From NCBI GenBank assembly GCA_045597045.1, contig JAZODN010000143.1, forward strand, positions 1 to 14,427: a DNA stretch of 14,427 nucleotides, in the 5' to 3' direction. Positions 1 through 6,662 of this stretch are shown one piece after another. The notes below the pieces were generated by a model. The model saw nothing but the letters and a program-made list of their open reading frames with translations, ran no database searches and was not told where the DNA came from. The DNA comes from SIG588 sp045597045 (GTDB lineage Bacteria > Bacillota > Clostridia > Oscillospirales > Acutalibacteraceae). The position numbers were made by a program, and so were the translations under genes. Every line of letters begins with the position of its first letter. Positions within the stretch are counted from its first letter, which is position 1.

Positions 1-17
1 GACTTTCCTGTGCCTTC

Positions 18-48
18 ATTCTACCCTCTCTGCCCCCCCGTTTGTCAA
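18..48 (-). promoter_or_regulatory. Candidate outward promoter for a gene left of the window
   Basis: On the minus strand a consensus -35 TTGACA (43-48) is followed by a TAGAAT -10 (18-23), but the spacer is 19 bp, longer than the optimal 17. It would drive a gene lying to the left of position 1. It sits just beyond the gpmI terminator, which fits the start of a new transcription unit. The long C-rich spacer is unusual, so confidence is modest. Confidence 0.35.
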
Positions 49-117
49 GTTTGCTGCCATATCCGGACTTGCGAACGCGACCAAACACTCCCACGTGTTC
101 CCTGCCGTATGGCGCCT

Positions 118-159
118 AAAAGAAAACAAGGGCAAGTGCACAATGCACTTGCCCTTGTT
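118..159 (-). terminator. Intrinsic terminator of the pgk-tpiA-gpmI operon
   Basis: A perfect 16-bp inverted repeat (125-140 with 144-159, loop of 3) contains the GGGCAAGTGCA core. Read on the minus strand it is followed by TTTTCTTTT (118-126, partly overlapping the stem base). The hairpin begins 14 nt after the gpmI stop codon. The other side has no T run, so it acts in the minus direction. Confidence 0.9.
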
Positions 160-173
160 CTGTTATGCTGTAA

Positions 174-1700
174 TTACAGGCTCTTTTCGATCATGGTTTC
201 GCCATCCATATCGGCCGGCTGTTCCACACCCAGCATGGTGAGCATAGTCGGGGCGATATCGGCCAAGCGGCCGTGCGACTGACGCAGCGTGCAGGGATAG
301 CCCACCACACAGAACGGCACCGGGAAGGTGGTGTGTGCCGTGAACGGGCTGCCATCCGGCTCGTACATCTTGTCTGCATTGCCGTGGTCGGCAGTGATAA
401 TGGCGCTGCCGCCCATCTTCAACGTGGCATCCACCACGCGGCCGACACATTCATCCACCGCTTGCACCGCCGCCACTGCGGCATCAAACACGCCCGTATG
501 ACCGACCATGTCGCAGTTCGCGTAGTTCAGAATGATAACGTCGTACTTACCCGACTCAATGCGCTTCACCGCTTCTTCACACACGGGATACGCGCTCATT
601 TCCGGCTGCAGATCGAAGGTGGGCACGTCGGGCGACTGGATCAACACACGATCCTCGCCGTCAAAGACGCGCTCTTCACCACCATTGAAGAAGAAGGTGA
701 CGTGCGCGTACTTCTGGGTTTCCGCAATACGCAGCTGGGTGAGTCCGTTACGGCTCAGCACTTCGCCCATCGTCATGGTGAGTTCCTGCGGCGGGAACGC
801 CACCGACACGTTCGGCATGGTGGCGTCATACTGGGTCATGCACACGAAGTGCAACGGGAACATGCCGTTTCGGCGTTCAAAGCCGTCGAACGCTTCGTCC
901 ACAAACGCACGAGTAATCTGACGCGCACGGTCGGGGCGGAAGTTGAAAAACACCACGCTGTCGTTCGCACCGATGGTGCCGTTCTTATCCAACACGGTGG
1001 GCAGCACGAATTCGTCGGTCACGCCGGCGGCGTAAGACGCTTTCATCGCTTCCACAGGGCACACCGCGGTTTCGCCTTCGCCGTATACCATAGCAGAGTA
1101 GGCCTTCACCACGCGATCCCACGCAAAGTCACGGTCCATAGCGTAGTAGCGGCCGCAAACAGTGGCCACTTTGCCGACGCCGATCTCGGCCATCTTCTCG
1201 CACAGGGCCTGCATGAAATCCACACCCGAGGTGGGCGGCACGTCACGGCCGTCCATCAATGCATGCACGTACACCTTCTCAAGGCCGTGGCGCTTGGCCA
1301 TTTCCAACAAACCGTAAAGATGCTCGTTGTGGCTGTGCACGCCGCCATCCGACAAAAGACCCATCAAATGCAGCGCCGTACCGTTCTTTTTGCAGTTTTC
1401 CACCGCTGCAAGCAGGGCGGGGTTTTCGAAGAAATCGCCGTCGGTGATGGATTTCGAGATCTTCACCAGCATTTGGTACACCACGCGGCCGGCACCGATG
1501 TTGGTGTGGCCGACTTCACTGTTGCCCATCTGCCCGTCCGGCAGACCGACATCCAAACCCGAAGCACCGATGGTGGTGGTGGGATTTTCCGCAAACAGTG
1601 CATTGAGACGCGGCGTGTTGGCCGCGGTGATGGCATTACCGTAATCCGAGGAGTTGATGCCGAAGCCATCCATGATGATAAGGGTAAGCGGTTTTTTCAT
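174..1700 (-). CDS. gpmI: 2,3-bisphosphoglycerate-independent phosphoglycerate mutase
   Basis: Interconverts 3-phosphoglycerate and 2-phosphoglycerate in cytosolic lower glycolysis; the family is an alkaline-phosphatase-fold, Mn-dependent enzyme. The product is 508 aa, the usual length (about 510). Visible signatures are the metal-binding Asp in IMDGFG (D11), the phosphoserine loop MGNSEVGHTNIGAGR (Ser61), a VHSHNEH segment, MDGRDVPP, NYANCDMVGHTG and a C-terminal TADHGNADKM metal motif. An in-frame ATG 36 nt upstream (1736) is rejected. The chosen ATG starts with the conserved MKKPLTLIIMDG and is preceded by a GAAAGGA ribosome site, while the upstream ATG lies in a hairpin loop. It is the last gene of the pgk-tpiA-gpmI operon, 67 bp after tpiA, with a strong terminator 14 nt after its stop. 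Identification is secure. Confidence 0.97.
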   Translation of the reverse strand: MKKPLTLIIMDGFGINSSDYGNAITAANTPRLNALFAENPTTTIGASGLDVGLPDGQMGNSEVGHTNIGAGRVVYQMLVKISKSITDGDFFENPALLAAVENCKKNGTALHLMGLLSDGGVHSHNEHLYGLLEMAKRHGLEKVYVHALMDGRDVPPTSGVDFMQALCEKMAEIGVGKVATVCGRYYAMDRDFAWDRVVKAYSAMVYGEGETAVCPVEAMKASYAAGVTDEFVLPTVLDKNGTIGANDSVVFFNFRPDRARQITRAFVDEAFDGFERRNGMFPLHFVCMTQYDATMPNVSVAFPPQELTMTMGEVLSRNGLTQLRIAETQKYAHVTFFFNGGEERVFDGEDRVLIQSPDVPTFDLQPEMSAYPVCEEAVKRIESGKYDVIILNYANCDMVGHTGVFDAAVAAVQAVDECVGRVVDATLKMGGSAIITADHGNADKMYEPDGSPFTAHTTFPVPFCVVGYPCTLRQSHGRLADIAPTMLTMLGVEQPADMDGETMIEKSL

Positions 1701-1719
1701 TCTGTTCCGTCCTTTCTTC

Positions 1720-1753
1720 AAACCAAAACCCACCATGGAAGTGGTGGGTTTTG
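1720..1753 (-). terminator. Terminator-like hairpin between tpiA and gpmI
   Basis: A perfect 12-bp inverted repeat (1724-1735 with 1742-1753, loop of 6) reads CAAAACCCACCA / TGGTGGGTTTTG. On the minus strand the GC part is followed by TTTTGGTTT, a short broken T tract. It lies after the tpiA stop and before the gpmI ribosome site. It could be a partial terminator that lowers gpmI expression, or a processing or 3'-end-protecting element. The T tract is weak, so full termination is unlikely. Confidence 0.55.
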
Positions 1754-1767
1754 AGAAAACGTTCTAC

Positions 1768-2520
1768 TTATTTCGCAGCGCCGACAATCACGGCAAAGTC
1801 AGCCGCCTTCAGCGAAGCACCGCCGATCAAGCCGCCGTCGACATCCGACTGTGCAAGCAGTTCCGCCGCGTTAGCAGCATTCATGGAACCACCGTACTGC
1901 ACCGTGACGGCATCTGCCACAGCCTGGTCATACAAACCGGCAATGGTGGTGCGGATCATCGCGCACACTTCGTTCGCCTGTTCCGCCGTGGCGGTACGAC
2001 CGGTACCGATCGCCCACACGGGCTCGTAGGCGATAATGACACGCGCCATTTCTTCGGCAGACACACCGCCGAGCGCGATCTTGGTCTGCATGGCAACCAC
2101 TTCGTTGGTCACGCCCTGCTCACGCTGCGTGAGATATTCACCCACGCAGAGGATAACGGTGAGACCGGCATCCAAAGCGGCACGCATACGCTTCTGCACC
2201 GTTTCATCGGTATCACCGAAATAGGTGCGGCGCTCGCTGTGACCGAGAATCACGTAGCCCACGCCCATCGCCGCCAACATCTCGGCAGAAATTTCGCCGG
2301 TATATGCACCGGACTTTTCCCAGTGACAGTTCTGTGCCGCCACACCGATCTTGGTGCCTTCCACCGCCGCAAGAGCCGCCGGCAGATCCACGAAAGGCAC
2401 ACCCACGACCACGTCGCACGCCGCATCCGCCACCAACGGTTTGATCTCGTTGATCAGCGCGGTTGCTTCGGCCGGGGTCTTGTTCATTTTCCAGTTACCA
2501 GCAATAACATACTTACCCAT
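1768..2520 (-). CDS. tpiA: Triosephosphate isomerase
   Basis: Interconverts dihydroxyacetone phosphate and glyceraldehyde 3-phosphate in cytosolic glycolysis. The 250-aa product matches the single TIM-barrel family length. Catalytic residues are visible: Asn9 and Lys11 in GNWKMN, His94 in ILGHSERR, and Glu166 in AYEPVWAIGTG. The flexible loop 6 follows (AIGTGRTATAE, with Arg where many homologues have Lys), and the phosphate-binding YGGSMN and GGLIGGASL segments lie near the C terminus. The start ATG has an AAGGAG ribosome site 8-9 nt upstream that lies in the 15-bp gap after the pgk stop, so it is the second gene of the operon. A terminator-like hairpin follows before gpmI. Identification is secure. 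Confidence 0.97.
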   Translation of the reverse strand: MGKYVIAGNWKMNKTPAEATALINEIKPLVADAACDVVVGVPFVDLPAALAAVEGTKIGVAAQNCHWEKSGAYTGEISAEMLAAMGVGYVILGHSERRTYFGDTDETVQKRMRAALDAGLTVILCVGEYLTQREQGVTNEVVAMQTKIALGGVSAEEMARVIIAYEPVWAIGTGRTATAEQANEVCAMIRTTIAGLYDQAVADAVTVQYGGSMNAANAAELLAQSDVDGGLIGGASLKAADFAVIVGAAK

Positions 2521-2535
2521 GATTAACTCTCCTTA

Positions 2536-3837
2536 TTAGTCACGATCCTGCAGGCAAGCAATGCCGGGCAGTTCCAAACCTTCGAGGAATTCGAGCGAAG
2601 CGCCGCCACCGGTGGAGATGTGGGTCATCTTATCCGCATAGCCAAGACGTTCCACAGCCGCAGCCGAGTCGCCGCCGCCGATGATGGAGATCGCGCCGCT
2701 TTCCGCAACACCCTTCGCCACCGCTTCGGTGCCAGGCGCAAAGTTCGGGAACTCGGACACGCCCATCGGGCCGTTCCAAATGACCGTGCCGGCATCCGAC
2801 AACGTCTTCACATACAGTTCCTGCGTGATGGAGCCGATATCCATGCCCATCCAGCCGTCCGGAATGCTGTCGGAATACACACGCATATGCACCGCATCGG
2901 GAGCATACTCACGTGCAATCACGTTATCCACGGGGAGCAGGAAGTCAACACCCTTCTCCTTCGCTTTTGCCATCAACTCACGCGCAAGCTCGAGTTTATC
3001 GTATTCGCAAATGGAGGTACCCACCTGATGACCCTGCGCAGCAAAGAAGGTGTATGCCATGCCGCCGCCGATGATGAGGGTATCCACTTTCTCGATCAGG
3101 TTGTTGATCACACCGATCTTATCCGACACTTTCGCACCGCCGAGGATCGCCACAAACGGACGCTTCGGCTCTTCGAGAGCGCCACCCATCACGCGGATCT
3201 CCTTCTGGATAAGGTAGCCGCACACAGCCGGCAGATAGTCGGCCGCACCGGCAGTGGAAGCGTGCGCACGGTGAGCCGTGCCGAACGCATCATTCACAAA
3301 GATATCCGCCATGGAAGCGAGTTCCTTCGCGAAAGCGGGATCGTTCTTTGTCTCTTCTGCATGGAAGCGCACGTTCTCAAGCAACAGCACTTCACCCGGT
3401 TTCAGCGCCGCAGCCTTCGCCTTGGCATCCTCACCGACAACGTCCTTGGCCATGATAACGGGACGGCCCAACAGCTCGGCCAACTTATCGGCCACAACCT
3501 GCAGCGACAGTTTGGTGATATCGCTCTTCGCCTTTTCAAGGAGTTCCGCTTCTGCTGCCGCCTGCTCGGCTTCGGGCAGTTCGGCCACCTTCTTCGCTTC
3601 CTTCTTGTTCAGCTTCAACTTTTCATTCAGCACGTTGTGCGGACGGCCCATGTGAGAGCACAGGATGACGGCAGCGCCGTTGTCCAACAGATACTGAATG
3701 GTGGGCAGAGCACCGAGAATGCGCTTGGCATCGTCAATCTTGCCATCCTTCAGCGGCACGTTGAAGTCACAGCGGACCAAGCAACGCTTGCCGGACACAT
3801 TGATGTCTTCGATGGTTTTCTTGTTGAGGTAGTTCAT
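2536..3837 (-). CDS. pgk: Phosphoglycerate kinase with charged N-domain insert
   Basis: Transfers phosphate from 1,3-bisphosphoglycerate to ADP, making ATP and 3-phosphoglycerate in the cytosol. The N-domain has the substrate motif VRCDFNVPLKDGKI (21-34) and SHMGRP (61-66). The C-domain has the nucleotide-binding region (IWNGPMGVSEFP, then IIGGGDSAAAVERLG and HISTGGGASLEFLEG). At 433 aa it is about 35-40 residues longer than the usual 395. The extra part is a Lys/Glu/Ala-rich, helical-looking insert (about 69-108) right after SHMGRP, where most homologues have a short loop. The start ATG has a strong AAGGAGG site 9 nt upstream. It is the first gene of the operon, about 80 nt from the predicted transcription start. 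Function is secure; the role of the insert is unknown. Confidence 0.97.
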   Translation of the reverse strand: MNYLNKKTIEDINVSGKRCLVRCDFNVPLKDGKIDDAKRILGALPTIQYLLDNGAAVILCSHMGRPHNVLNEKLKLNKKEAKKVAELPEAEQAAAEAELLEKAKSDITKLSLQVVADKLAELLGRPVIMAKDVVGEDAKAKAAALKPGEVLLLENVRFHAEETKNDPAFAKELASMADIFVNDAFGTAHRAHASTAGAADYLPAVCGYLIQKEIRVMGGALEEPKRPFVAILGGAKVSDKIGVINNLIEKVDTLIIGGGMAYTFFAAQGHQVGTSICEYDKLELARELMAKAKEKGVDFLLPVDNVIAREYAPDAVHMRVYSDSIPDGWMGMDIGSITQELYVKTLSDAGTVIWNGPMGVSEFPNFAPGTEAVAKGVAESGAISIIGGGDSAAAVERLGYADKMTHISTGGGASLEFLEGLELPGIACLQDRD

Positions 3838-3867
3838 TTGCGGTTCCTCCTTGAAAGTATTGATAGC

Positions 3868-3902
3868 GGAGAAGTGCGCGGTTCACAGCCCCCGTACTTC
3901 CC
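3868..3902 (-). other. Hairpin in the pgk 5' leader
   Basis: In the untranslated leader of pgk, 3871-3878 can pair with 3893-3900 (8 bp including one GU), extended across a bulge by 3868-3869 with 3901-3902. The stem lies between the predicted transcription start (near 3916) and the pgk ribosome site. A 5' stabilising role is possible but only inferred. No known riboswitch is recognised. Confidence 0.35.
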
Positions 3903-3922
3903 CATTTTATTACCTTGTTGTT

Positions 3923-3951
3923 ATTATACCGCGTGAAGCGGTGTTTTTCAA
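3923..3951 (-). promoter_or_regulatory. Sigma-A-type promoter of the pgk-tpiA-gpmI operon
   Basis: On the minus strand TTGAAA (3946-3951), a 17-bp spacer and a perfect TATAAT (3923-3928) form a near-consensus housekeeping promoter. The predicted start is near 3916, leaving a leader of about 79 nt before the pgk ATG. The spacer holds a short inverted repeat ACCGC-N5-GCGGT (3928-3942) that could be an operator or chance. Confidence 0.85.
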
Positions 3952-3973
3952 GCCAATTTTGCAAATTCTCCCT

Positions 3974-4020
3974 AAAAAACAAAAGTGTGTGTATTCCAAG
4001 GGGAACACTCCACACTTTTG
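3974..4020 (-). terminator. Intrinsic terminator after the citrate synthase/membrane protein operon
   Basis: The arms CAAAAGTGTG (3980-3989) and CACACTTTTG (4011-4020) pair perfectly and continue inward with GTATTCC/GGAACAC (one mismatch) around a short loop. On the minus strand the hairpin is followed at once by TTTTTT (3974-3979). It starts 7 nt after the stop of the membrane protein gene and separates this unit from the pgk promoter just downstream. Confidence 0.88.
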
Positions 4021-4027
4021 CACAGAA

Positions 4028-5074
4028 TTATTGCTTAGAATCTACCAAAGCCACAGGACAAACCCCCGTTGCCACCGCTGCGGCATACAAGCCGAGTGCC
4101 GCCTCGATCACAGACGGGATGGGGCAATACATCACTGCCGCGTGCGCGCCCAACGCAAACAAGAGCAAGCGCGAAACGCAAGCAGATACGCACACCACCG
4201 CCGTAGCCGCCGCCAAGCCGCAAAGGTATCCCGGATTGTTTTTCATATCCGAGAAGAACCGCGCACTTTCCAGTAAAAACAGCGCCGCCAGCGCATAGAG
4301 GAAAAACTCATACACCGCCGAGGAAATATCCACCGACGAAGCATATACCACGTTGTAGCGTGCCAGGCGTGCAAGCGCCCACAACGGCAGCAGCAGCCAC
4401 AGCCATTTTTCCGAAAAGGTGTGGTGTTTTGCCGCACGTTTGCAAACAACTGCCAAGGCAACGCTCACCGCCACCGCGATCAGCAACGGAAGCACCACCG
4501 TCACGCGCTGCATCCCTACCGCCGAAACGCCGTTTGCATCCAACGTGCGCACGCTTTCCTGAAACGCTTTGAACGAGAGCATCACAAGCAGCGCCGACGT
4601 GACCCAACCGCCATACAACAGTGCTTTGCGACTGGCGCGGTTGAACGGATGATTCGGCGACATGTATTTGCGAATAAACCACACCGCCAAGAACAAGCCG
4701 CCATAGAAACCGGCTAACATAGACACCAACAGCAACACGCGATCGGCCGCACTGACCGTCACATCCAATGGTGCCGGCACCTCATTGTGCCAAATAAACC
4801 GCACGATATCCCACGCGGAGACCGCCGCCAGCACCACGCCGAACGCCGCGCCGACCAATTGAGAGAATCCACTCACATGTGCCGTAGGTGCGCGGTGACG
4901 GCGTGCAAGCAACAGCGACAGCACCGTCACTGCCGCCATCAACATCAGCAGCGGATAATGAACCTGTGTCAGCACAACGCCGTTGCCCGCAACCGACGGC
5001 AACGCTATCGTGCGCCACGCAGTCACAACCGCAGTGGCCGCAAACATAAACCACAGATACAGTTTGTTGTGCAT
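4028..5074 (-). CDS. Polytopic membrane protein of unknown function
   Basis: I do not recognise this family. The 348-aa product is hydrophobic, with about ten likely membrane segments at roughly residues 5-22, 39-57, 70-95, 111-134, 151-170, 191-211, 223-241, 252-273, 283-305 and 320-338. Loops are short; the cationic ones include LLARRHRAP (near 58) and VCKRAAKHH (near 213), and there is a moderately long polar loop at 135-150. No ATP-binding, protease or obvious transporter signature is seen. A longer reading frame up to 5299 is rejected because it runs into the citrate synthase gene. The ATG at 5074 has an AGAAGG ribosome site in the 16-bp gap after the citrate synthase stop. The two genes share one promoter and terminator, so they are co-expressed. 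That might suggest a transport or stress role linked to citrate metabolism, but this is only inference. Confidence 0.8.
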   Translation of the reverse strand: MHNKLYLWFMFAATAVVTAWRTIALPSVAGNGVVLTQVHYPLLMLMAAVTVLSLLLARRHRAPTAHVSGFSQLVGAAFGVVLAAVSAWDIVRFIWHNEVPAPLDVTVSAADRVLLLVSMLAGFYGGLFLAVWFIRKYMSPNHPFNRASRKALLYGGWVTSALLVMLSFKAFQESVRTLDANGVSAVGMQRVTVVLPLLIAVAVSVALAVVCKRAAKHHTFSEKWLWLLLPLWALARLARYNVVYASSVDISSAVYEFFLYALAALFLLESARFFSDMKNNPGYLCGLAAATAVVCVSACVSRLLLFALGAHAAVMYCPIPSVIEAALGLYAAAVATGVCPVALVDSKQ

Positions 5075-5090
5075 AGGCAACCTTCTTTCG

Positions 5091-6443
5091 TTACTCCCGT
5101 TCGCTAAGCGGCCGATATTCTGCCGGCTTGGCAAGCGATTTATAAGCCGGACGCATGATTCGGCTGCCGGTATACAGCTCTTCGGTACGGTGTGCACACC
5201 AACCTGCGCAGCGCGCCACCGCAAACAGCGGCGTAAACAGTTCCGACGGAATGCCCAATGCACGATACACCAAGCCGGAATACATATCCACGTTGGCACA
5301 CATGGCCTTGTTGCTTCCCTTCACGTCAGCAAACACCTGCGGCGTCAGTTTTTCCACCGTTTCGAGCAGACGGAACTCATCGCCGAATCCGCGTTCCTCC
5401 GCCAGGTCACGTGCATATTTCTTCAAAATCACGGCACGCGGATCGGAGATGGTATACACCGCATGACCCATGCCGTAGATCAAGCCGCTGTGGTCGCCCT
5501 CTTCCCCACGGATGATGCGTGCCAGGAAATCCGCCACCTCGTCTTCATCGCGCCAGTTGGAAATCCCCTTTTTAAGGTAGTTGAGCATCTGCATCACTTT
5601 GATGTTGGCGCCGCCGTGCTTGTGACCTTTCAGCGAGCCGATCGCCGCCGAAATGGTGGCATACGTATCGGTGCCCGAAGAGGACAGCACACGGGTGGTA
5701 AAGGTGGAGTTATTACCGCCGCCGTGCTCAGCGTGCAGCATTAAGCAGAGATCCAACAAATGTGCCTCTTGCGCCGTGTAACTCTTATCGGGGCGCATGG
5801 CATACAAAATAGACTCCGCTACCGAAAGATTCTTCGGCAGGGGGTGGAAAAACATACTCTTATGATCGTAATGGCGCCGCTTCACCTGATAGGCGTAGGT
5901 CATAATGGTGGGCATGCGCGCAATCAACTTCAATTCCTGTTCCAACACATTTTGAAGCGACAGATCATCCGCCTGATCATCATAAGAATACAGTGCCAGC
6001 ACCGAACGGCCGAGCTGATTCATAATGTCGGGAGACGGCGCTTTGATGATCATATCCTCTGCAAAATATTGCGGCAACTCACGAAACTCCGCCAAAATAT
6101 CGCGCAGATCACGCAACTGCTTAGCCGTTGGCAGCGAGCCGAACAACAACAGCCACACAACCTCTTCGTAACCGAAACGATTTTCGGCCATGCAGCCTTC
6201 CACCAGGTCTTCAATGTTTTGACCGCGATACGTCAGGCGACCTTCCACGGGGAATTTTTCGCCTTCGTCCATCACGTAACCGTGCACGTTACACACGCGA
6301 GTAAGGCCGGCCATTACACCCGTGCCGTCGGCGTTGCGCAAGCCGCGTTTTACGTTGTATTTTTCGTACGTTTCGTTCGAGAAACGGTCATGTTTACGCA
6401 CCTCATCGCATAACGATGGAAAGAGAGCAGATGCAAATGCCAT
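5091..6443 (-). CDS. gltA: Citrate synthase
   Basis: Condenses acetyl-CoA and oxaloacetate to citrate in the cytosol, in anaerobes usually to feed 2-oxoglutarate and glutamate synthesis. The product is 450 aa, with an N-terminal extension of about 50 residues before the GYVMDEGEKFPVEGRLTYRG core entry. Conserved residues are visible: the LMLHAEHGGG segment (His240), His276 in GHKHGGAN, His327 in GMGHAVY and Asp386 in NVDMYSG, the last three being the usual catalytic set. The start at 6443 has an AAAGGA site about 12 nt upstream. An in-frame ATG at 6503 is rejected because it overlaps the -10 box of the only good promoter, so it would not be inside the transcript. No aconitase or isocitrate dehydrogenase gene adjoins it; the neighbour is a membrane protein 16 bp downstream. 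Confidence 0.95.
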   Translation of the reverse strand: MAFASALFPSLCDEVRKHDRFSNETYEKYNVKRGLRNADGTGVMAGLTRVCNVHGYVMDEGEKFPVEGRLTYRGQNIEDLVEGCMAENRFGYEEVVWLLLFGSLPTAKQLRDLRDILAEFRELPQYFAEDMIIKAPSPDIMNQLGRSVLALYSYDDQADDLSLQNVLEQELKLIARMPTIMTYAYQVKRRHYDHKSMFFHPLPKNLSVAESILYAMRPDKSYTAQEAHLLDLCLMLHAEHGGGNNSTFTTRVLSSSGTDTYATISAAIGSLKGHKHGGANIKVMQMLNYLKKGISNWRDEDEVADFLARIIRGEEGDHSGLIYGMGHAVYTISDPRAVILKKYARDLAEERGFGDEFRLLETVEKLTPQVFADVKGSNKAMCANVDMYSGLVYRALGIPSELFTPLFAVARCAGWCAHRTEELYTGSRIMRPAYKSLAKPAEYRPLSERE

Positions 6444-6465
6444 AGTTCGGGACAATCCTTTCTTA

Positions 6466-6482
6466 CGCCCGTTGCAAGGGCG
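6466..6482 (-). other. Small hairpin in the citrate synthase 5' leader
   Basis: A 5-bp perfect GC stem (CGCCC 6466-6470 with GGGCG 6478-6482, loop of 7) lies between the predicted transcription start near 6495 and the AAAGGA ribosome site. It is short and could be chance. If real, it might influence leader stability or ribosome access. Confidence 0.25.
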
Positions 6483-6501
6483 ATACCAATAATTAAATTT
6501 C

Positions 6502-6530
6502 ATTGTATCTTCTTTTGTCCCATTTGTCAA
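6502..6530 (-). promoter_or_regulatory. Sigma-A-type promoter of the citrate synthase operon
   Basis: On the minus strand a perfect TTGACA (6525-6530), a 17-bp spacer and TACAAT (6502-6507) form a strong housekeeping promoter. Transcription should begin near 6495, giving a leader of about 50 nt. This placement decides the citrate synthase start in favour of 6443. The divergent spoIID-like gene lies on the other side of the 219-bp gap, in which I could not find a convincing plus-strand promoter. Confidence 0.85.
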
Positions 6531-6662
6531 GGCACATTTGTAAAAAATGAAAGACAAAAAACGCAAGCATTCAATTTCAGAAAGAATTCCCTCGTTTTTT
6601 GCCGCACGCGTCTCGAAAAATGAAAGATTGTCCACTTTTTTATTCAGAAAGGATGTTGTTTC

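Noticed and set aside
10..282. 90-aa open frame at the left edge, plus strand
   Set aside because: It crosses the gpmI terminator and runs into the gpmI 3' end, has no ribosome site and shows no recognisable protein features.
273..1754. 493-aa open frame on the plus strand opposite gpmI
   Set aside because: It mirrors a secure gene. Its translation is rich in His and Arg without any domain, typical of the antisense of GC-biased codons. The same applies to long frames at 2620-3936 (+), 7686-9167 (-) and 10004-10813 (-).
3934..3950. CcpA catabolite (cre) site in the pgk promoter
   Set aside because: TGAAGCGGTGTTTTTCA resembles cre superficially, but the spacing around the central CG is wrong.
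4028..5299. Longer 423-aa start for the membrane protein
   Set aside because: The extra 75 residues lie in the citrate synthase coding region and are not hydrophobic. The ATG at 5074 has a ribosome site in the intergenic gap.
6568..6575. CATTCAAT as a sigma-E -10 box for spoIID
   Set aside because: It matches CATACAAT at 7 of 8 bases, but no matching -35 element lies 13-15 bp upstream, and it is far from the start codon.
6444..6635. N-terminal extension of citrate synthase to 6635 or 6503
   Set aside because: Both upstream starts lie at or before the -10 and -35 boxes of the promoter, and the added residues do not resemble the family N terminus.
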